A DNA stretch of 64,000 nt from Alligator mississippiensis (GCF_030867095.1 NC_081830.1:34765832-34829831); one strand, 5' to 3'; shown: positions 22,830 to 35,470, counted from the stretch's first letter. The notes: generated by a model from the sequence alone, not told the origin. A program made the numbers and translations.

Positions 22830-24860
22830 TTATTTACACCAATATTAAACAATGGTTTACAAGTCAAGAGTGAGGATTACCTGATCCAATGCTTTTGTTT
22901 CAAAGGTGTGCTCCTATATTGCATAAGTGGAGGGAAACCGCTTGTTTCATTTGGGTTTCAGGTAACAATGGTTTAGCTCCAGATGTGCAGGGATAGGAAC
23001 AAACAGATCAAACAGTTATAACAGATCAGTGGGAACAGAGGGCAGATCTGATAGTTAATATGACAATAATTGGCCACGTGTCTACACTTGTCATTTTGTT
23101 TTGAATTACGTTTTTATTTATTCATTATCATGTGTATGCAATTTCCAGACATATATTAGCAAGTGCCATTCATATGCTGTGTAATACCTTTTACATATCA
23201 GTTTTGTTTGATTAAATGTTTATAACTACTTTGGTATTCATTTTGATTTACAGAAATGAAAACCCTAATAGTATAAGACAATTTGTCATGTTTTTCTATT
23301 GAAGCATCCCCTATATTTTATTTTGCCTTTTCACTATTGAGCTATTGTCCTTTTATTTAAAGAGAGAGAAAGCGAGAAAGATCAAAAATCTAGCTTCTCA
23401 TACTGTTTGTCTCATCAGAGGATTCTTCCTCCAGTCATTTGCCAGTTTTGGATTCTAAATCTGATTTTTCTGGGGAGCCAAACTTTATACACCTTGACAA
23501 ATATGGTTTCTGGTTTCCTTTAAATACTGAACTGAGGAGAGAGTACATCAAACCTGAAAGTTGCCTTTGTGGAAGGAGGGGGACAATTGTATGGGGAGCA
23601 GGGGAAATTGTAACATAGCTGATGCTGTAGTATGGGAGTAACATGAAATAGCCTTGGCATGGAGGAGAGGTGGAATGGCTTATGTGTGTGGTATTATGGG
23701 AGAACTGAGAAAATGAGGGACAGGAGGTGAAAGTAGAATTATTAATACCTAGGACCATATGGAGGATGGGGAACTGTAAGACAGGGGAAGGGAGGTGGGG
23801 CATCCAACCTGGCACAAGTTGTGGGAGCACTAGAGTTGCAGGGTGTCCTGTGAGACACTGAGTTCAACTCGCAGGCAAAAGAAGTCTATGACCCTTAACA
23901 GAGGTGTGTGGGGAAAAAAGCCCTGTCTGTTTTGGATTTTATTTCCACAAAAGACTTCAACAAGTATTAAAATATCAAAGAACTAATTTCCCTAGTCAGA
24001 AATATTTCAATGGATTTTTATTTTTTTTTGGTAGTACCCAAGAATAACTATTTTCTTATGCAACTCTTCAGCTACTTGTCTGTCTCTTCTCTGTTCTTTA
24101 CAATGTGACTTACAGACATCATCCATTTTATTCTCAGAATGGCTTCAGTGTTACTCACACAGATTGGGTGAAATTCTGTTATCCTTTTTGTGTGCCTAAA
24201 TGGCAGTTTTTCAGCTGGGGTAAGTGGTGTCTTTGGCATATATACACGTGCTGTGGGTTTATTTTTTTAACCCTGTAGTATATACACTTAAACATGCACA
24301 CACGTTGTGAGCATAGGCTATGCAGCAGGCTGGGCATATATGCAGCACTGGATGGCCCTATATGCCATTACCTGAGTATAAGTCCAAGATAGAAACAAGA
24401 GAAGGCCTTCTCACATTTAATTTCTAAGAGCAGAGTGGTTAGGAAAGTTGCCCAGAAAGCTGATCAGTTGAGTTTTAGACATTCAACACCTACTAGAGGT
24501 TTGAACCTCTGACTTCCCAGCAGCACTAATCAACATGCCGCAGGTCACATATTAGCTAGTCCCCTTTCCTGCTCTATGGGCAAGTGTCTATCTATTGGGC
24601 TCTCCTGCTCCTTTGGTGTCTAACATCTAGTCTTTCTTTTTTTCTTTTTTTGCTTAAATACAATTTCTGGATGTATGCAGCCTTGTACATGTACTTTAAG
24701 TTCATACACCGTGCAGTTGCACCATATTGAACATGCTCAGGGGGCATATGGACATTTGTATATCCACAAATGAATTACAAACTGTAATAGATTTCTACAG
24801 GTATATCGTCCAACCCTGCCATTATAGTCAGAAAGGATCTGCATTATGGGCCACTGCATT
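22830..24860. other. Intergenic, no supported feature
   Basis: This AT-rich stretch lies between the OR4D-like pseudogene and the next CR1. It contains a purine-rich run near 23360 and no frame with family resemblance. Confidence 0.35.
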
Positions 24861-24867
24861 TTGACCT

Positions 24868-26402
24868 CATAGATTCATAGATTCATAGATGTTAGGGTCG
24901 GAAGGGACCTCAAGAGATCATCGAGTCCGACCCCCTGCATAAGCAGGAAAGAGTGCTGGGTCTAGATGACCCCAGCTAGATACTCATCTAACCTCCCTTT
25001 GAAGACCCCCAGGGTAGGGGAGAACACCACCTCCCTTGGGAGCCCGTTCCAGACCTTGGCCACTCGAACTGTGAAGAAGTTCTTCCTAATGTCCAATCTA
25101 AATCTGCTCTCTGCTAGCTTGTGGCCATTATTTCTTGTAACCCCCGGGGGCGCCTTGGCAAATAAATACTCACCAATTCCCTTCTGTGCCCCCGTGATGA
25201 ACTTATAGGCAGCCACAAGGTCGCCTCTCAACCTTCTCTTGCGGAGGCTGGAAAGGTCCAGTTTCTCTAGTCTCTCCTCGTAGGGCTTGGTCTGCAGGCC
25301 CTTAACCATACGAGTGGCCCTTCTCTGCACCCTCTCCAGGTTATCCGCATCCTTCTTGAAGTGTGGCGCCCAGAATTGCACGCAGTACTCCAACTGCGGT
25401 CTGACCAGCGCCCGATAGAGGGGAAGTATCACCTCCTTGGACCTATTCGTCATGCATCTGCTGATGCACGATAAAGTGCCATTGGCTATTTTGATGGCTT
25501 CATCACACTACTGACTCATGTTCATCTTGGAGTCCACTAGGACTCCAAGATCCCTTTCCACTTCCGTGCCACCCAGCAGGTCATTCCCTAGGCTGTAGGT
25601 GTGCTGGACATTTTTCCTCCCTAGGTGCAGCACTTTGCATTTCTCCTTGTTGAACTGCATTCTGTTGTTTTCTGCCCACTTGTCCAACCTATCCAGGTCT
25701 GCTTGCAGCTGTTCCCTGCCCTCCGGCATGTCCACTTCTCCCCATAGCTTTGTGTCATCTGCAAACTTGGACAGAGTACATTTCACTCCCTCATCCAAGT
25801 CACTGATGAAGACATTAAAGAGTATCGGTTCAAGGACTGAGCCCTGTGGGACCCCACTGCCCACACCCTTCCAGGTCGAAATCGACCCATCTACCACAAC
25901 TCTCTGGGTGCGACCCTCCAGCCAATTCACCACCCACCGGACTGTGTAGTCATCCACGTCACAGCCTTTTAACTTGTTCACCAGTATAGGGTGGGATACC
26001 GTATCGAAGGCCTTCCTGAAGTCTAAGTATACGACATCCACCCCTCCTCCTGTGTCCAGGCATTTTGTAACCTGGTCATAGAAAGAGACTAGATTGGTCA
26101 GGCACGATCTGCCTGCCACGAACCTGTGCTGGTTTCCCTTCAGCATAACTTGTCCTGCCGGGCTCTCACAAATGTGAGCCTTGATAATTTTTTCAAAGAC
26201 TTTGCCAAGGATGGAGGTGAGACTTACTGACCTATAGTTGCCCGGGTCCTCTTTCCTCCCCTTCTTGAAAATGGGGACCACATTGGCCCTTTTCCAGTCC
26301 TCCGGGACTTGGCCCGTGCGCCACGAGCGTTCAAATATTCCCGCCAGTGGCTCTGCAATGATGTCAGCCAGTGCCTTCAGCAGCCTCGGATGGAGCTCTT
26401 CC
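24868..26402 (-). mobile_element. CR1 LINE, 5'-truncated, reverse transcriptase domain, young
   Basis: The tail at 24868 has two full 'CATAGATT' units. The minus strand is open 26281-25508 (257 codons): '[17 protein letters not shown]', '[15 protein letters not shown]', '[14 protein letters not shown]', '[14 protein letters not shown]', '[12 protein letters not shown]' and 'SKMNMSQ', followed by TAG where the 11896-13640 copy has glutamine. After that stop, the frame 25453-24962 carries the ORF2 C-terminus to its natural end. The 5' truncation lies at about 26402. Base identity with 32319-35470 is visibly high, so the two belong to one young subfamily. Confidence 0.92.
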
Positions 26403-27370
26403 TCCTGCTTATGGCAAGACTGCAGAATTTTGGCAAGGTAGGTATATGCCTTTGACAGAGTACAGAGTTTTGGCTTGGAAGCCGAGTCAAAAACTGTGAA
26501 CAGGTGAATTTTTAGACTGTGCCTTTGTCTTAGCTATAAGACTTAGTCACATAAAGCACCATATAGGAAGAGGAGAAGGGCCCATCCAGAATTGGTATTA
26601 AACATTTTCAAGGACTACAGTAGGATACAATAGATTGTGAATAGGTGCCTAAATACCAGTTAGATGTCTTGAAGTACAATAGGATTCAGGTCTCAATATT
26701 TAAAAAAAATAGAAAAAAAAACAACCAAAAATGAAACAAACAAACAAACCCAAAGTAAAAAATGTTCCTTGAACCCAAACAAAAATCTCTTCAAAGCCTG
26801 CAATGACCTACTCAATTCATTATTTAAGAAAGAAAGGGGAGATAGAGGCTCAACCTTTGAAAGCTGCTAAGGAATTTTGAGCCCGGTATCTATTAGAAAT
26901 TAATGAAAACAGGATATCTAAATTACAATGGCAGTTCTGAAAAAAGTCAGTCTAATGTGAAAATTTACCAAAGGTATGTTTGATCTGGAAAGTCCATATT
27001 GACCTACTTAAGATCTAAGTCTCAGAGGTACTTATCACCTGTAACTGCATCTTAAAGAAAGCTATAAATACTCATCACCTCTGAAAATTAGGCACTGGGT
27101 ATTTTAAGGTGGATCCTTCTAATAAGTGGGCATCCAGTAACAGTATATTTGAATTTTGAAATAATGCTTCTTAGCATGAGGTAAGGAAAATGTCTTCTAA
27201 ATAGCAGCATAATATAAGAATTAGGAATGGGAAAAGAGAGAATACAGTACAATTTGCAACACAATATATTATAGTAGAAATTCTGAGAGAAATTCTTAGC
27301 TATAATATCTTGTGGACACTACGTAGCAATAAAGAGTAAAGTTAGAGAAATTTGGCAAATAAATTGCTTA
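26403..27370. other. Intergenic, no supported feature
   Basis: AT-rich, with a poly-A/CAAA-rich patch at 26700-26770. Nothing identifiable. Confidence 0.3.
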
Positions 27371-27382
27371 ACAACCTATTCT

Positions 27383-27633
27383 AGTGATTCTCAACCAAGG
27401 TCCAGGGCACCTTGGGGTGCCAAAGGATCCTTTGAAACGTGCTGCGTGGTTTGAGGAGATAAGCGCAGACTCAGGTTTGTCCCTGCCTGGCTGGCCCTCC
27501 AACCTCACTATCCATCCGCTTTGCAAGGAAGTAAACACTGTATTATACAAATCAGTTTTTGAAATTGAGTGACACTCAATTGACAAAAGTTGTGCAGGGG
27601 TGCCTCACATCCAAGAAAGTTGAGAACCATTGG
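27383..27633 (+). mobile_element. hAT (Charlie-like) non-autonomous element, second copy
   Basis: The ends 'AGTGATTCTCAACC' and 'GTTGAGAACCATTGG' are inverted Charlie-type termini. The flanks CCTATTCT and CCTGTACT are similar at six of eight positions and may be an eroded target duplication. The interior ('GAGTGACACTCAATTGAC', 'GGGGTGCCTCACATCC') matches 11528-11818. Confidence 0.7.
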
Positions 27634-27918
27634 CCTGTACTAAAATAAGTGTCTAGTTCATTCACTAGCATTAAAAAAAAACTAGCTTCTGGCCATGCTG
27701 CTGCTCAACAGGCTTTTCAGTAGCAAGTCACAAGTGTGCAGGTCAGAAATGATATTATGCTTTCACCTTCAACTGCTCTGAAACTGTTCTAATACTACCT
27801 AACATTCCACAGATTTTAAATGACTTAAAGGTAACCTGTAACAGCCCCCATTAGACATATTCATGCAGAATAGGTCCATCAGTTGGTATTAAATATTATA
27901 ATTAGTCTTTGAGTAGGA

Positions 27919-27988
27919 GTCTCCTGTGGTTCAGTGGTAGAATTCTTGTCTACCACACAGGAGACCTGAGTTTGCTTCCCAGACATTT
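27919..27988 (+). tRNA. tRNA-Gly-like sequence (pseudogene or SINE head)
   Basis: 'TGGTTCAGTGGTAGAATTCT' is essentially the D-arm and A box of vertebrate tRNA-Gly, and 'CACAGGAGACC' followed by a decayed B box ('GAGTTTGCTTCC') follows at tRNA spacing, closest to tRNA-Gly(CCC) from memory. The anticodon loop reads 'CTACCAC', giving ACC instead of CCC or GCC. The acceptor arms (around 27919-27926 and 27982-27988) do not pair, so it is not a working tRNA gene. Confidence 0.55.
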
Positions 27989-27999
27989 ATACAACTGTA

Positions 28000-29140
28000 G
28001 CCATGGAGGCACCAAACATCTGGACTCAGTCTGGTCTTTGGATTCTGTCTTAGTGGCCTAAAGGGGGATGGAAGGTCTGGGCAGCCTCCACTCCTCCAAA
28101 AATTCCTGTCCATGCATATGCATTGAAGGTCTGGGTATCCCTCATGCATACACCATGATCCAGGAGCATTGGAGGTTGCCACCACCAGTCTTTGAGCACA
28201 TCCTGAAATCAGACTTGCATATCAAATTGAAAAAAAACAAAAACAAAAACCCATCCCTGATTAATAGTAACCCAGTAATGCCAGATGACTAGCATTCACA
28301 AACCATGCAGTTATATGACCTAAAGCTGACCATCTACTGTCAATTTCACAGAAGCTTTTAGGGGGTGTAAAACTGACTATCCATTACCAATTTTACAAAT
28401 TCTAACAGCCATGTGTGGAGTTTCTGGACTCCACACGTTGAGTTAGATGATGCCCAGGAAACAACTGGCATCATGCTCTCTCTATCTTGTAATGGTTCTT
28501 ATTTCCTAGTCTGCCACCTTATTTTATATTTATCCTCACAGCATTTTACCACATTACAGACTCTGCATAAACTTCTGGTCTAAATGAAAGTAGCTTCATT
28601 GAAATCTGAGGGTTAGACTCCCCAGCTGGTAATAACAGACAAAAGTACACTGATTGATTGTGTAGCAAACCCCCAGGTTTTCTTTTTTTTTTTTTTAAAT
28701 GCATTCCTTCCTCTTCTTCAAACATTTTTTACTTTTCTCTCCCTCTCAATTCCCTATAGATAAGTATAAATGAGCACAAACTTAGAATAAGCTTTAAACA
28801 TTTTTATTTTGCTAGCAAGTTTTTGGTTTTGGATATCCATTGTTTTATATTGTATACTTATTAAGTTTGTATTAATTTTTTCTGTTGTATATTGTATTAT
28901 TGTCATTTTCATATTGATTTTTATTGTTTCATATGGATATTGTATGGTTTACACCTGTGTTTTTAAGTGAACCAAAGTCATGTCAAGTTTCCATTTTCTG
29001 TGTCAATTCTCCATCTTGTGTCCTCTGCCTGGGCATCCCATGTTGCAACAATATGATTCATTGTACCCCTCCCATGTAAATTGGTTCCCCGATGAATGAG
29101 AAGGATTGAAATACAATGGTAGCAGGCCTCTACTGAATGG
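28000..29140. other. Intergenic, AT-rich, no supported feature
   Basis: The segment 28790-28970 is strongly T-rich with repeated 'TTGTAT' and 'TTTTAT' words. No gene or element ends are recognised. Confidence 0.3.
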
Positions 29141-29142
29141 CC

Positions 29143-29750
29143 TGTAATGACCAGGCCATCACCTCGCCTTGATTCATCCAGGAACCACACACCTCACCCA
29201 GGAACAGATACAAAACCAGCATTTGAAAAAAAAAAGATGCTGCAGAACCAGCAACTCTACCATTGTACCCCACCATTACAGACACTCGAAACTACATATC
29301 CCTGCATGGAGCGCACATGCTCAATACACCAGGGGCTGACCCTTGCCTGGGCATGCCTCCTGTTACTAGGGTCACACACTGTCTGCCCCTATAAAAAGGG
29401 GCAGTGAAGACAGACCAATTGGGAACGCCATTTCCATCCGGACCAGACCAGCTTAATGTCACCTATCCACCCCAGAGACCGTGCCGGTGACCCCCTCTGG
29501 ACATCACTGAGCTGAAGGAGACCCTGACTGGCCATTGAGGATCAACTTCCTTTCTCGGATAGGTAGATATTACCTGCACACCTTCTCCTACAATTTGGAC
29601 TCTCTCTCTCTCCTCTTGGACTTCAGTGGACTTTACCGCTGCACCAAGCCTCTCTAACCCCTGCTGCCATTGTGGGTGGGTGGGTGCAAGGGAACCAATT
29701 TGGCATTCTGTCACCATCTAAACTGTTCAATTAAACCACTGTCATTTGCA
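29143..29750 (+). mobile_element. LTR-like fossil
   Basis: The segment has LTR architecture: it begins 'TGTAATGAC' and ends 'GTCATTTGCA' (inverted ends), has a TATA box-like 'CTATAAAAAGG' at 29389-29399, and a poly(A)-signal-like ATTAAA near 29730. There are no internal retroviral genes beside it and no clear target duplication. Boundaries are approximate; family not assigned. Confidence 0.5.
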
Positions 29751-29810
29751 ACCCCAAGTTGGGTCATGTTCTACTGAATCTCAGTACCTTCCCCATCTTA
29801 AATTCCAGCC

Positions 29811-29834
29811 TCATTCTCTCTCTCTCTCTCTCTC
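29811..29834. repeat. (TC)n microsatellite
   Basis: A run of TC dinucleotides, followed by a wider pyrimidine-rich tract to about 30010. The long open frames here on both strands come from this low complexity. Confidence 0.75.
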
Positions 29835-30566
29835 AGCTCCAGTTCCCATCCTCTCTGCTAGTTTCCTGATCTCCTCCCATTTCCATCTCCCCTTTTCTGC
29901 CTCCTCTCAGCCTCTCCTTGCTTTCCTGCTGTCCCTGCTGCCTGCTTCTTTTCCTGTGATTTTCTTCTGTCCTCTCTCTGTTTTCAGGTTTCCCTCGTAC
30001 CTTCTGTAATCCTCCCCCCTCCTGCAGCTTCCCATCTCCACTTACTGTCTTGCAGTTGGCTCCAGCAGCTGGAGGCTTGCTGCAGCTTCCAGCACCTACT
30101 ACTTCTCTAGCTGCCCCGGATTCATTTTCTGGCTCCCCACATCCAGAGCCCCTCTTTAACACCCACACTTTCCCTTAGTCCCATTTTTCCCTCTCCTCAT
30201 CTACCTTCTCAGCTTCCCTGTAGCTCTGGCTCCAGAACCAACATCTGTGCCGGCATGCTTCCCTGTTCTGCAGGCTTTGGGCATTGTCTTTTAATCAATT
30301 AAGATCAATTAACCTAAAGTTACCCCTGAGCTTCAGTTCTTCAGTCCTGGCCTATCTAGTCTACCGGTTCTAATCCCGGTCCTGGTGACTTTCAATTCCA
30401 GTAACTTTAACTCCCTACACTTCTACTTCCTTACCTTAACCTTTCCCCAGGTATCCCAAGTACACCAAGCACATGCATACATACACATCACAACACCCAA
30501 CTTAGGAACTCACTTGTGTTTATGTGTAGGGAGGTGGTATGTGTGTGAATTAGTGAATATACATAG

Positions 30567-30992
30567 GTACAGTTTCCCCCAAACCCCTGCACCTATCTCC
30601 TTGAAACTTATCAGGCATTGTGGCCTCCACAGAGGATAGCATCCCTGCTGTTTTCACCCCACTGCGATTTAACACACACAGGGTCATCTATGTCACGAGT
30701 TTTGGCTCTTAGCAGCTTGAGGTGCATTTTTCCCCAAACCCCTGCACCTATCTCCTTGAAACCTTGCAGGCTTTGTGGCCTCACCAGGGGCCACCACCCC
30801 TGCAAGTTTCATCCAAATTGGACAAAAAACAACCATTATAGATATTTAATTGATTCTCCATTATACCCTATGACCGAATCTCCGAATCAACTGAAGCAGG
30901 AAACAGATTTGAAGCTCTAAATCAAATCGCTGGCATCTGAATCGGCTGAATCTGAATCTGAATCAAATAGTTCTCTATTCACACAGGCCTAA
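30567..30992. mobile_element. Fold-back hAT fragment, right half
   Basis: The segment ends in the hAT terminus 'CACAGGCCTA' followed by ATACTTAT. It contains nearly two of the ~160-bp tandem units ('CCCCTGCACCTATCTCCTTG' twice) and 'GAATCTGAATCTGAATC' subterminal words. It matches 53947-54362 almost base for base. The left half of the element and the left target copy are missing. Confidence 0.8.
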
Positions 30993-32120
30993 TACTTATA
31001 AGCTGCCAGCTAGTCTTGTCTGAGTCTTCTATTCTCCAGGCTAAATTCTCCTCAGTCTTCTTTACTCCAGATTAAAAAAAAAACAGTTCCCTCAGCCTCT
31101 CCTCGTAAATCATGTGCTCCAGCCACATAACCATTTTTGTTGCCCTTTGCTGGGTTCTCACCAGTTTGTCTACATCCTTTCTGTACTGGGCGGTTGAATA
31201 CTGGACTTCTGGCTCTGTACTCCAGATGTGGCCCCACCAGTGCTGAGAAGACGGGAATCACTTACCTGCATCCTCTGGTAATGTTCCTAGTAATGCAGTT
31301 CAATATGCTGTTAGCCTTCTTTGCAACCAATGCATACTGTTGAATCATATTCACCTAATTGTCCACTATCACCCCCAGCTTCTTTTGTGCAGAGCTGCTG
31401 CTTAGCCAGGCAGTCCCCAGGCTGTACTGGTGCATGGGATTGTTTTAATTCTATTGTGCATTAGCACGTCATGAAACGTGTATTAATATGCTAATGCACA
31501 GTACACTGAGTCTAATGTGCATTAAGTGTCACAAAAAATGTTAATCTGTGCTAATGCACAGTAGTACCAATTATGGCACATTAAGTTAGTACCTGTTATT
31601 ATAGGAACTAAACTTAATGCACCATAATTTCAGCATATTAATGAATGTGTAGACATGCCCACTGAAGCTCATGAGATTTCTTTTCTCCAGTCCTCCAATT
31701 TGTCAAGGTCTCTCTGAATCCTAGCCTTGCTCTCCAGCATATCTACTACTCCACGCAGCTTGCTGTCATCTACAAAATTGCTGAGGGTGCACTGCATCCC
31801 ATCTTCTAGGTCATCGATGAAGATGTTGAACAAACCAGCCTCAGGACCTACCCATACAGCACTCCACTTGATACCAGATGCCAAATAAACATTGAGCCAT
31901 TGATTACTACTCTTTGAGCCCAACAATCAGGCTGGTTTTCTATTCACCTTACAGTCCATGCATCCAACCAGTACTTCCTTAGCTTGCTTACAAGAATGTT
32001 GTGGGAGACAATATCAAAAGCCTTGCTAAAGTCAAGGTATATCTCATCTGTCTGCTCTCCCTGTATCCACAGAATCAGTCATCTCATCATGGAAGGCAAT
32101 CACGGTGGTCAGGCACAACC
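30993..32120 (-). mobile_element. CR1 LINE, middle ORF2 part, old, interrupted by a MITE
   Basis: The minus strand carries decayed ORF2 C-terminal and reverse transcriptase text: 'IPVFSALVGPHLEYRA' near 31250, then 'LFNIFIDDLEDGMQCTLSNFVDDSKL' near 31800 (motif C has VDDS for ADDT), and near 32020 the motif A region. The sequence between about 31440 and 31665 is foreign, AT-rich and full of 'GTGCATTA' words. The low-coordinate side abuts the hAT fragment at 30992 exactly as at 54362. Confidence 0.75.
31440..31665. mobile_element. MITE-like insertion in CR1
   Basis: 'GTGCATTAGCA', 'GCTAATGCACAGTA' and 'TTAATGCACCATAA' recur in both orientations, so the segment folds on itself. The right end 'GTGTAGACATGCCCACTG' resembles ends of other short reptile DNA elements. 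CR1 sequence resumes on both sides. The left end is unclear. Confidence 0.5.
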
Positions 32121-32318
32121 TGATAACAGATGTACACTGAATATAAGCTGCCTACCTATTTTCAGCAGCAGCCACAGCAGCCATAGTAATACATAACATT
32201 GGAAACCCAGAGTGTTCCTGAGATGGTTTCTCTCTCTCTCTCTCTGTCAGCCTCTCTGAGTGAATTGAACTCTATACCTTCCCCCATGCCTAGCACCCAG
32301 CATCATCCACCCCTAAGA

Positions 32319-35300
32319 TTTATAGATTCATAGATGTTAGGGTTGGAAGGGACCTCAATAGATCATCGAGTCCGACACCCTGCATAAGCAGGAAAGAGTG
32401 CTGGGTCTAGATGACCTCAGCTAGATACTCATCTAACCTCCTCTTGAAGACCCCCAGGGTAGGGGAGAACACCACCTCCCTTGGGAGCCCGTTCCAGACC
32501 TTGGCCACTCGAACTGTGAAGAAGTTCTTCTAATGTCCAATCTGAATCTGCTCTCTGCTAGCTTGTGGCCATTATTTCTTGTAACCCCCGGGGGCACCTT
32601 GGCGAATAAAAACTCACCAATTCCATTCCGTGCCCCTGTGATGAACTTATAGGCAGCCACAAGGTCGCCTCTCAATCTTGTCTTGTGGAGGCTGAAAAGG
32701 TCCAGTTTCTCTAGTCTCTCCTCATAGGGCTTGGCCTGCAGGCCCTTAACCATATGAGTGGCCCTTCTCTGGACCCTCTCCAGGTTATCCGCATCCCTCT
32801 TGAAGTGCAGTGCCCAGAATTGCACGCAGTACTCCAACTGCGGTCTGACCAGCGCCCGATAGAGGGGAAGTATCACCTCCTTGGACCTATTCGTCATGCA
32901 TCTGCTGATGCACGATAAAGTGCCATTGGCTATTTTGATGGCTTCATCACACTACCGACTCATGTTCATCTTGGAGTCCACTAGGACTCCAAGATCCCTT
33001 TCCACTTCCGTGCCACCCAGCAGGCCATTCCCTAGGCTGTAGGTGTGCTGGACATTTTTCCTCCCTAGGTGCAGCACTTTGTATTTCTCCTTGTTGAACT
33101 GCATTCTGTTGTTTTCTGCCCACTTGTCTAACCTATCCAGGTCTGCCTGGAGCTGTTCCCTGCCCTCCAGCATGTCCACTTCTCCCCATAGCTTTGTATC
33201 ATCTGCAAACTTGGACAGAGTACATTTCACTCCCTCATCTAAGTCACTGATGAAGACATTAAAGAGTATCGGTCCAAGGACCGAGCCCTGTGGGACCCCA
33301 CTGCCCACACCCTTCCAGGTTGAAACCGACCCATCCACCACAACTCTCTGGGTGCAACCCTCTAGCCAATTCGCCACCCACTGGACTGTGTAGTCATCCA
33401 AGTCACAGCCTCTTAACTTGTTCACCAGTATGGGGTGGGATACCGTATCGAAGGCCTTCCTAAAGTTTAAGTATACAACATCCACCCCTCCTCCTGTGTC
33501 CAGGCATTTCGTAACCTGGTCATAGAAAGAGACTAGATTGGTCAGGCACGATTTGCCTGCCACGAACCCGTGCTGGTTTCCCCTCAGCATAATTTGTCCT
33601 GCCGGGCTCTCACAAATGTGAGCCTTGATAATTTTTTCAAAGACTTGCCAAAGATGGAGGTGAGAGTGACTGGCCTATAGTTGCCCAGGTCCTCCTTCCT
33701 CCCCTTCTTGAAAATGGGGACCACATTGGCCCTTTTCCAGTCCTCCGGGACTTGGCCCGTGCGCCACGAGCGTTCAAATATTCCCGCCAGTGGCTCTGCA
33801 ATGATGTCAGCCAGTGCCTTCAGCACCCTCGGATAGAGCTTATCCGGGCCTGCCAACTTAAAGGCATCCAGTTCTTCCAAGTGACTCTGCACAATCTCAG
33901 GGTCTATGCATGGAAGTCTGGTGCCTTGCTGCTGCCTCGCTACAGCCCCAGTGAGAGACTTGTCGTGCCCCTTGCTTAGGAACACTGAGGCAAAGAACTT
34001 GTTGAGGAGTTCAGCCTTGTCCCCTCTGTCCGTCACCAATTGTTTCTGCCCATTTAGCAGGGGTCCTATTCCTCCCTGGGCCTTCCTTTTACTCCCTATA
34101 TATCTAAAAAACAATTTCTTGTTGTTCTTTACTTGGGATGCCAACCTCAGCTCCATGGTAGCTTTGGCCCGTCTAACTGCCTCCCTACAAGCATGAGCAG
34201 AGGAGGTATATTCATCTTTGGTGATCTCTCCCTGTTTCCACTTTTTATGTGCTCCCCTTTTGGCCCTTAGGCTGCCCTGGATTTCTGTGGTCAGCCAGGG
34301 AAGCCTCCTGGCCCCTTTCCCTCTTTTACCCTGCACGCCGATCGTTTCGCTTTGTGCCCGAAGGATCGTTTCCTTAAGGCACAGCCACCGTTGTTGGGCT
34401 CCCATCACTTCAAAACTCCTACTCTGCAGTGCGCCCTTGACTAAACACCTACGTTCATTTAAATCAGCTTTCCTAAATTCTAGCACTTTCATCCTACTCG
34501 TTACCTTACCCACTCGACGTCTTATGGTGAATTCTATTATTAGGTGATCACTGTTCCCCAGATGGCTACCGATCTGTAGGTCCCCTACCATGTCACCTCC
34601 CTTTGCCAATACCAGATCCAGTATGGCATTCCTCCTAGTGGGACTGTGTACCTCCTGTGTTAGGTGGAGGTCCTGTACACAGGTTAGAAACTTGCGTGAG
34701 CAGTGCGACTTTGCCGTCTGTGTCTCCCAGAAGATGTCCAGGTAGTTTAGGTCCCCCATGACTACCGCCTCTTTAGCTTTTATGGTCTCCAAGAGTTGCC
34801 TCAGGAGCCCCGAATCTCTTTCTTCCCCTTGATGTGGGGGTCTGTAGCAGACCCCTACCACCAAATCCCTTTCTCCTTGCCCACCATGTAGCCTAACCCA
34901 CAATCCTTCTACTTCTTCATCCTTGGATTCCGTCTTGATGAGGGTCAATGCATATTGCTCATTGACATAGAGCGCAACCCCTCCCCCTTTCTTCCCCACC
35001 CTGTCCGTTCTGTACAATCTATAACCCTCAATATGTACCGCCCAGTGGTGGGATGAATCCCACCAGGTCTCTGTTAGCCCCACTAAGTCATAGGTGTTTT
35101 GTGCAAGCAGGAGCGCTAGTTCATCCTGCTTGTTTCCCATGCTCCTAGCATTAGTACATAGGCACTTGAGCCCTGAGACTGGTGCCTTTGCTGCCCGCCC
35201 GCTCCGAGTCCCAAGGGGCCCCTTATTTCTTACCTTCTCGTTTCTTACCTGTGCCGTAGAGCTGGCCGCCCCGCGGCTTGCAGGTTCCCAATGTTTTCTT

Positions 35301-35470
35301 TCTTCAGGCTGGGCTGTCCTTGTGGGTGACACATGGTTTGGTGGTCCACAGCTTTCCCCACCCTCATCTTCCCCTCCCCCCGGCGAGCCTATTTTAAAGC
35401 CCGTCGGAGGAGATCCACCAACCTAGAAGAAAACACACGCTTACCTTTGGGGGACAGGTGAAGCCTGTCA
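32319..35470 (-). mobile_element. CR1 LINE, longest copy, ORF2 endonuclease plus reverse transcriptase
   Basis: About 3.15 kb, 3' tail at 32319. The minus-strand frame 35332-33584 (582 codons) holds the AP-type endonuclease: 'TNARSMGNK' (N61), 'GLTETWW' (E88), 'VMGDLN' (193-196) and 'GNSDHLIIEF' (SDH 261-263), then a basic linker and the start of the reverse transcriptase ('NYRPVTLTSIFGK'). A one-base deletion near 33640 (ACTTGCC here, ACTTTGCC in the other copies) shifts to 33590-32952, with '[14 protein letters not shown]' (motif A aspartate is asparagine), '[14 protein letters not shown]' and '[12 protein letters not shown]', ending at the TAG also seen in the 24868 copy. The frame 32897-32433 is the C-terminus. 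Young, but cannot move itself. Confidence 0.93.

Noticed and set aside
29746-30168. Serine/leucine-rich frame (+) and its arginine/glutamate-rich antisense
   Set aside because: Both derive from a pyrimidine-rich low-complexity tract.
33043-33393. Plus-strand frames of 75-160 codons across the CR1 copies (also 12624-13103, 25599-25949)
   Set aside because: They are antisense shadows of the conserved CR1 reverse transcriptase frame and recur in each copy for that reason.
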